Below are positions 59,592-64,000 of a DNA stretch of 64,000 nucleotides, piece after piece; the stretch's first letter is position 1, and every line of letters begins with the position of its first letter. This stretch comes from an uncultured Bulleidia sp. GTDB taxonomy: Bacteria; Bacillota_I; Bacilli_A; Erysipelotrichales; Erysipelotrichaceae. The notes below the pieces were generated by a model. It ran no database searches and was not told where the DNA came from. It saw only the letters and a program-made list of their open reading frames with translations. Position numbers and translations under genes: made by a program. The stretch lies in NCBI GenBank assembly GCA_947087645.1, contig CAMUDN010000002.1, positions 134,164 to 198,163 of the forward strand, read 5' to 3'.

Positions 59592-60527
59592 ATGAAAAAA
59601 ATTGGACATAAAATTTTAGGTATTTGTTTGCTTGCTTCATTGGCTTTAGCCGGTTGTTCTAATAAAGTCAGTTCAACTTCTAAAAAAGAAGAATCAAAGA
59701 AAGTTGTTTATACTTCTTTTTTTCCTATAACTGATTTAGCGAAAAGAATTATTGGCGATAAGATGGAAATTAAGCAGATCATTCAAGGTCATGAAGAACC
59801 ACACGATTTTGAATTAAAAACAAAAAATATGGCAGAAATAGCCAAAGCAGATTTAATTATTTATAATGGTGCTGGTTTTGAAAATTTCATGAAGGATTTA
59901 AAAGAAGTTGCTAAAGCAGATAATAAATTTGTTGATTTATCACAAGGTTTAACATTACTTGAAGTTAATCATGATCATGAAGCATCATCTAAACATGACC
60001 AAGTTAATCCACATACATGGTTAAGTATTAAAAATGTTTTAAAAGAATTACCTAGTATTTATGAAGCAGTGAAACGTATTGATATAAATAATGCTGAATA
60101 TTATAAAAAGAATTTTGATAAAGCTATGGCTGAATTTAAAGCATTAGATGAAAAATTTAGTTCAGAATTAGCTAAATTACCAAAAGATAAAGATAAATAT
60201 TTTGTTGTATCGCATTCAGCATTTAATTATTTAGCCGATGATTATGGTTTAAAACAGGTTGCTGTAGCTGGTATTTCACCTGAAGAGGAGCCATCTGCAA
60301 AGCAACTTAAAACATTATCGGACTTTGTTAAGAAACATCATATTTCAACTATTTTCTTTGAAGGTAAAGCAACACCTAAAGTAGCACAAACATTAGCTAA
60401 GGAAACAGGTACAAAAACAGATGTTTTATATACCATGGAAGTATTAAATGAAGAAGAAATGAAAATGGGTTATATTAAATTGATGGAAAAGAATTTAGAA
60501 GCATTGGTGAAATCATTTCATGATTAA
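59592..60527 (+). CDS. Zinc/manganese ABC transporter substrate-binding lipoprotein, 311 aa
   Basis: Cluster A-I metal-binding protein (ZnuA/AdcA/TroA family). The signal peptide ends in lipobox LAGC. VYTSFFPITDLAKRIIGDK (residues 38-56) starts the mature lobe; metal-ligand histidines lie in GHEEPHDFE, the short His-rich loop HDHEASSKHDQVNPHTW, and SHSAFNYLADDYGL, with a final acidic ligand in the C lobe (FFEGKA). The His-rich loop favours zinc. Start chosen at 59592 after AGAAGAGGG, where the signal peptide begins. Overlaps the ATPase gene by eight bases. Confidence 0.93.
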   Translation: MKKIGHKILGICLLASLALAGCSNKVSSTSKKEESKKVVYTSFFPITDLAKRIIGDKMEIKQIIQGHEEPHDFELKTKNMAEIAKADLIIYNGAGFENFMKDLKEVAKADNKFVDLSQGLTLLEVNHDHEASSKHDQVNPHTWLSIKNVLKELPSIYEAVKRIDINNAEYYKKNFDKAMAEFKALDEKFSSELAKLPKDKDKYFVVSHSAFNYLADDYGLKQVAVAGISPEEEPSAKQLKTLSDFVKKHHISTIFFEGKATPKVAQTLAKETGTKTDVLYTMEVLNEEEMKMGYIKLMEKNLEALVKSFHD

Positions 60528-61164
60528 TATATTAGAATTAATAAATGTTAGTTTTGCTTATGACAAAGAGATGATTTTAAAAAATGTTAATATGTCTTTG
60601 CAAAAAGGTGAATTTGATATTATTGTTGGTGAAAATGGTGCTGGAAAGTCAACTTTACTAAATCTTATATTAGGAAATTTACATTGTCTTGAAGGTGAAA
60701 TAAAGCTTTTTAATGATAATATAAATCAAAATAAACATTATGAAGAAATAACTTATATATCGCAAAATTCAGTAATGAACTATAAGAATTTTCCGACTAC
60801 TGTTAAAGAAGTAGTTAAAGTTCATTTACGATATTTTAAAAAAAAGGGAGATATTAACTATTATTTAGATAAAGTTAATTTAGGTAAACAAGCACCTAAA
60901 ATGTTACATGAATTATCTGGTGGTCAATTACAAAGAGTAGCTATTTTATTGGCATTAATAAAAGATTCTTCTTTAATTATTTTAGATGAACCAACCGCAG
61001 GTATAGATAGTAAGTTTGCTCATGAACTTTATCAAATTTTAAAAGCTTTAAGGGATGATGGTAAAACGATTTTAATGGTTACGCATCATTTAAAAGAAGT
61101 ACAAAGCTATGTAGATCATATTTTTATGATACAAAATGCTCATATTTGTGAGGTAACTTTATGA
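60520..61164 (+). CDS. Zinc/manganese ABC transporter ATP-binding protein, 214 aa
   Basis: ABC ATPase of the ZnuC/AdcC type. Walker A GENGAGKST near residue 38, Q-loop YISQNS, signature ELSGGQLQRVAI near residue 130, Walker B LIILDEPTAGID and the H-loop VTHH. The length of ~215-240 aa is normal. It overlaps the lipoprotein gene at its start and the permease gene at its end (four bases), so the three subunits are translated as one block. Energises metal import with the membrane subunit that follows. Confidence 0.95.
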   Translation: MINILELINVSFAYDKEMILKNVNMSLQKGEFDIIVGENGAGKSTLLNLILGNLHCLEGEIKLFNDNINQNKHYEEITYISQNSVMNYKNFPTTVKEVVKVHLRYFKKKGDINYYLDKVNLGKQAPKMLHELSGGQLQRVAILLALIKDSSLIILDEPTAGIDSKFAHELYQILKALRDDGKTILMVTHHLKEVQSYVDHIFMIQNAHICEVTL

Positions 61165-61958
61165 TAGATATATTATCTTATGAATTTATGCAAAGAGCAT
61201 TTATAGTTGGTACTTTACTGGCTGTTATTTTACCTTGTATTGGTTTGCCTATTTTATTAAGACGTTTATCAATGATGGGTGATACTTTAGCTCATTCATC
61301 TTTGGCAGGGGTAACAATTGGTCTGTTTATGGGAATAAATCCATTATTGGGATCAATAGTTGCTTGTGTGATAGCAGGTTTAAGTATTGAATTTATTAGA
61401 AATAAATTAAAAGCATATCAAGAAATATCAACAGTTATTATTTTAGCAGCAGCAATTGGTTTAGCAGGTATCTTTACTAGTTTTATAGGTAATGCTAATG
61501 CGATTAGTTCTTATCTTTTTGGCTCAATTGTAACGATAAGTGATGATGAATTTTATTTGGTTTTAATTGTTTGTACAATTGTTTTAATAGTTTATAAGAT
61601 AATTTATGATCGTTTATATTTGTTGGTTTTTGATGCTAAAGTAGCACCAATTTTAGGTATTAATGTGAAAATTATAAATTTTATATTTACTTTTTTATCA
61701 GCTATTGCCATTTCAATTTCAGCAAAAACAATTGGTTCATTAATTGTTTCAAGTTTATTAGTTATACCAGTTATTTGTGCTATGCAAAAAGCAAGAACGT
61801 ATTTTACAACTTTATTTTTAGCAATCGTTTTATCAATTTTATTTGTTTATACTGGTTTAATTATTTCTTTTTATGCTAATTTGAAACCTGGCTCAGTAAT
61901 TGTTCTTTTAGCTGTTAGTGTACTAATGTTGATGATGATTTTGAACAAAAATAAGTAA
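61161..61958 (+). CDS. Zinc/manganese ABC transporter permease, 265 aa
   Basis: Membrane subunit of the ABC-3 family (ZnuB/AdcB/TroC). Eight or so helices; conserved sections are GLPILLRRLSMMGDTLAHSSLAGV (about residues 27-50), the YLFGSI turn, FDAKVAPILGINV, and KTIGSLIVSSLLVIPVI (about residues 192-208). Start overlaps the ATPase gene by four bases (ATGA). The histidine-triad lipoprotein gene follows ten bases later with its own AAGGAGG site, so all four genes form one metal-acquisition operon. Confidence 0.95.
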   Translation: MIDILSYEFMQRAFIVGTLLAVILPCIGLPILLRRLSMMGDTLAHSSLAGVTIGLFMGINPLLGSIVACVIAGLSIEFIRNKLKAYQEISTVIILAAAIGLAGIFTSFIGNANAISSYLFGSIVTISDDEFYLVLIVCTIVLIVYKIIYDRLYLLVFDAKVAPILGINVKIINFIFTFLSAIAISISAKTIGSLIVSSLLVIPVICAMQKARTYFTTLFLAIVLSILFVYTGLIISFYANLKPGSVIVLLAVSVLMLMMILNKNK

Positions 61959-61967
61959 GGAGGAAAA

Positions 61968-63524
61968 ATGAAAAATTTTTATAAAAAAATAAGTGTTTTA
62001 GCTTTAAGTATTTGTAGTTTAAGTGCTTGTTTTGCTAAAACAAGCTCGAAGATGGAACAAAAAGAAGAAAAAGAAGAACATGCACCAATAGCTGTTAAGG
62101 AAACGACATATAAAAAAGATACTTCTACAACGGTCTTGATTGATGATAATAATATTAATCCAAATGACATTGTAAAAATAATAAAACATGGTGATCATTG
62201 GCATGTATTTACAAGAGATGGAAAAGAACATATTACATATACTGATCCAAGTAAAATGAAAAATATTAATGGATTGGAGCTTGTTAAAGTTGTTACTTTG
62301 AACCAATTAAGAGGGATGAATATTAAGTGTATTAAAGTACATGGCAATCACTGGCATGTGTTCACAAGAAGTGGACAAGAATATCTGACATATGAAAATC
62401 CATCTGTTCTTTTTCCAAATATAGTGATTGAACAGTATCATGGTGGTGATCATCATGTTAGTAGTAATAGTGTTAGTCATGGAACGGCAACTATAGATAA
62501 TCAAAATCGTGTTTATAAAATTTTACAGCATGGTGATCATTATCATATATATACAACGGATGGTGGTGAATTTATTGTTTACCAAGATCCACGTCCTTAT
62601 TATCCAAATGCAAGTTTTGGACAATATGAAGGAAACCATCATGTTAGACCATTAGTAAGTGGTAATCAAATTGTTAATCCACAGGTACCAAATAATGTTT
62701 TACCAACTCCAAGTGTGCCAAATCCAGTTTTACCAAATCCTCATTTAGGGCCGATTGTGAGTATTAAGAAATTAGCCGATTTAAAAGGACATAATATTAG
62801 TAAGATTATTGATCATGGTGATCATTGGCATGTATATGAAAATGGTAAAGAAATAGCGATTGTCAGAGAAAACCCACGGGCAATGTTTCCAAATGCTGAG
62901 TATATCAAGGAAGATAGACCAGGTGGTGAAGGGGTGATAGTAAATGATAATGAAGTATTTACATATGATGATGTAGAAGAAAAATTGGATAAAAGAGTTG
63001 AAAAAGTATTGTCAAACAATTTAAAAGCAATGACATCATATGGTGTAGTGAAAGATGACTTACCTGTTTTTGGTATTGTTAAACAAGATGAAAATGGTAA
63101 ATATTTTTATTGGTTACATGAATCACATTATCATGCAGTTAGTATTAAAGACATTATTGCGATGGCAAAAGAAGGTAAGTTTAAGGATATAACAGCTCGC
63201 CAAGTAGTAGCTTTCTTGAAATATAAAGTTAATCATAATTACAAAATAGAAGATCGAATTGATAGTGAAGAAGAGCAGTTAGCAAAGATTAAATTTTTAG
63301 CTAAATATTATGGTTTAAAAGAAAGAGATATTGTTTATTTTCTTGGTAAATATGAAGTACGTATTGATGATGAAGCTGTAGTTTCAATAGCTGCTGAAGA
63401 TCTAAGTGTAGAAAATGGTGTTGTCAAGGCAGAAATAAAATTACCAAAAATAGAAAAGAAACCAATCATAAAAAATGATGATCAAAAAGATCATGAAATA
63501 GAAAAAACAGATCAAGATAAATAG
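61968..63524 (+). CDS. Histidine-triad lipoprotein (Pht-like), 518 aa
   Basis: Surface zinc-binding lipoprotein related to streptococcal Pht proteins. Lipobox LSAC with Cys21. Five HxxHxH triads are seen: HGDHWH (74-79), HGNHWH (125-130), HGDHYH (188-193), HGDHWH (283-288) and HESHYH (384-389). The first four belong to a repeated unit of the form KIIKHGDHWHVF-x-DG-x-E-x-I-x-Y-DPS-x-x-FPN; a Pro/Asn-rich spacer (~230-260) divides repeats 3 and 4. The C-terminal ~200 residues are helical and charged. It is in one operon with a zinc-type ABC importer, so it may capture or pass Zn2+ to the binding protein. Ends with a Lys/Asp-rich tail. Confidence 0.92.
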   Translation: MKNFYKKISVLALSICSLSACFAKTSSKMEQKEEKEEHAPIAVKETTYKKDTSTTVLIDDNNINPNDIVKIIKHGDHWHVFTRDGKEHITYTDPSKMKNINGLELVKVVTLNQLRGMNIKCIKVHGNHWHVFTRSGQEYLTYENPSVLFPNIVIEQYHGGDHHVSSNSVSHGTATIDNQNRVYKILQHGDHYHIYTTDGGEFIVYQDPRPYYPNASFGQYEGNHHVRPLVSGNQIVNPQVPNNVLPTPSVPNPVLPNPHLGPIVSIKKLADLKGHNISKIIDHGDHWHVYENGKEIAIVRENPRAMFPNAEYIKEDRPGGEGVIVNDNEVFTYDDVEEKLDKRVEKVLSNNLKAMTSYGVVKDDLPVFGIVKQDENGKYFYWLHESHYHAVSIKDIIAMAKEGKFKDITARQVVAFLKYKVNHNYKIEDRIDSEEEQLAKIKFLAKYYGLKERDIVYFLGKYEVRIDDEAVVSIAAEDLSVENGVVKAEIKLPKIEKKPIIKNDDQKDHEIEKTDQDK

Positions 63525-63534
63525 TATAAAAGAG

Positions 63535-63572
63535 ATAAGTACTTAGTTAATTTACTGAGTACTTATTTTAAT
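63535..63572 (+). terminator. Terminator of the metal operon
   Basis: ATAAGTACTTAGT and ACTGAGTACTTAT form a stem (one mismatch/wobble) with a six-base AT loop, followed by TTTTAAT. The stretch 63573-63739 beyond it is plain AT-rich spacer. Confidence 0.8.
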
Positions 63573-63739
63573 GTTGAAATTGCTCGATAATAAGTATATT
63601 TTTCTTTGTAAATAAAAATTAAAAAATATCATTTTATCTTATATATAGAAATTATATGACAAAGCATAAATAAGCTAGAATATATGAAAGCTATTTTTAA
63701 AATAAATAATTAATTATTGATTACCCAATAATAATGAAA

Positions 63740-63767
63740 TTGATTTTAGCATTAACAATGGTAAAAT
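63740..63767 (+). promoter_or_regulatory. Promoter of the right-edge RNA
   Basis: TTGATT (63740-63745), 16-base spacer, TAAAAT (63762-63767). The predicted start is near 63774, just before the G+C-richer structured segment. Confidence 0.6.
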
Positions 63768-63773
63768 ATAGAT

Positions 63774-64000
63774 GTAAAGAAGTAAGAGATCTGGTGGTCG
63801 TACGTACCACTACCCAGAGCTAAGGGGTCAGAAATATTAGTCATCGGAAACCGTATTACCTTGTAAGCTAAGGTAGACCAAAGCGTAGGGGGGTTGGCTG
63901 TCAACAAGTATACGTTAAAGCTAAATAAAAAAGCCTTGTAGAATAATGATATGTACCCAGAATACTGGACACATATTTATGAACTAGGCTGAACACATGG
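63774..64000 (+). ncRNA. Structured non-coding RNA of unknown family, continues past window
   Basis: From about 63785 the sequence is markedly G+C-richer than its surroundings, has no sizeable ORF on either strand and folds well. One hairpin is GTGGT/ACCAC around CGTACGT (63793-63809 region). At 63932-63990 nested arms AGCCT/AGGCT, ATATGT/ACATAT and CCAG/CTGG close on the loop AATA. Unpaired G- and A-rich segments (GCGTAGGGGGGTTGGC and others) between them resemble large structured RNAs. It does not look like RNase P RNA, tmRNA, SRP RNA or a T-box. Its 3' part lies outside the window. Confidence 0.65.

Noticed and set aside
1..64000. CRISPR arrays, rRNA genes, complete insertion sequences, prophage
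   Set aside because: No regularly spaced repeats, rRNA sequence, IS transposase or phage structural genes were found.
63774..64000. Group II intron 5' end as the explanation for the right-edge RNA
   Set aside because: No GUGYG-type 5' boundary at the predicted start; not excluded, as most of the RNA lies outside the window.

Overview
The window is AT-rich DNA from a low-GC, fermentative Gram-positive bacterium (Firmicutes/Bacillota). TGA is used as a stop codon (for example at the ends of the coaBC-like gene and the first SpoU methyltransferase gene), so the code is standard and not that of most Mollicutes. The combination of an Rnf complex, AdhE, L-lactate dehydrogenase, a YrrN/YrrO-type U32 pair and a histidine-triad lipoprotein would fit an Erysipelotrichia-like anaerobe. 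That placement is inference; no rRNA or other firm phylogenetic marker was used.

Layout. 1-5.3 kb is accessory DNA: a lantibiotic/bacitracin-type ABC exporter with its histidine kinase, then a decayed Tn4451-like module (tnpV plus a large serine recombinase broken by an in-frame stop), ending near tRNA-Gly(CCC). 5.5-9 kb holds a Na/Pi transporter, a TtcA-like protein and lactate dehydrogenase. 9.1-18.7 kb is a nucleoside uptake and salvage block: a BMP/ABC nucleoside importer and two nucleoside hydrolases in one direction, adenosine deaminase and a nucleoside phosphorylase in the other, and a ribokinase-like kinase, with a good promoter plus a CcpA (cre) site in the divergent region. 19-27.6 kb is mixed housekeeping (fructokinase, MerR regulator, CoaBC, CoaX, amino acid symporter, YitT, C69 peptidase). 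27.8-28.6 kb is a small XRE/membrane-protein cassette with a three-repeat operator. It abuts lysS, whose product carries an extra C-terminal tRNA-binding domain and whose leader is a T-box.

31-44 kb is core metabolism and RNA modification: DeoD, Ddl, dUTPase, methionine aminopeptidase, CBS-type pyrophosphatase, RNase Z, lipid kinase, aminotransferase, FolT, two U32 proteins and two SpoU methyltransferases. 44.2-54.6 kb is redox metabolism: AdhE, with Rex-like and cre sites upstream, then ApbE and the rnfCDGEA-x-B operon. The most unusual feature is here. RnfD and RnfG each end in an extra FMN-binding domain encoded by a 361-bp duplication with only three differences, and RnfB is cut down to a membrane anchor plus one Fe-S domain. 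The encoded ApbE could flavinylate four predicted sites, which suggests an extended flavin relay outside the membrane.

54.7-64 kb holds tRNA-His, a small metallopeptidase, an ankyrin protein paired with an EF-G paralogue, a HAD phosphatase, and a zinc/manganese ABC importer joined to a histidine-triad lipoprotein. The last ~230 bases look like the start of a long structured non-coding RNA with its own promoter that runs off the window. I could not assign it to a family.
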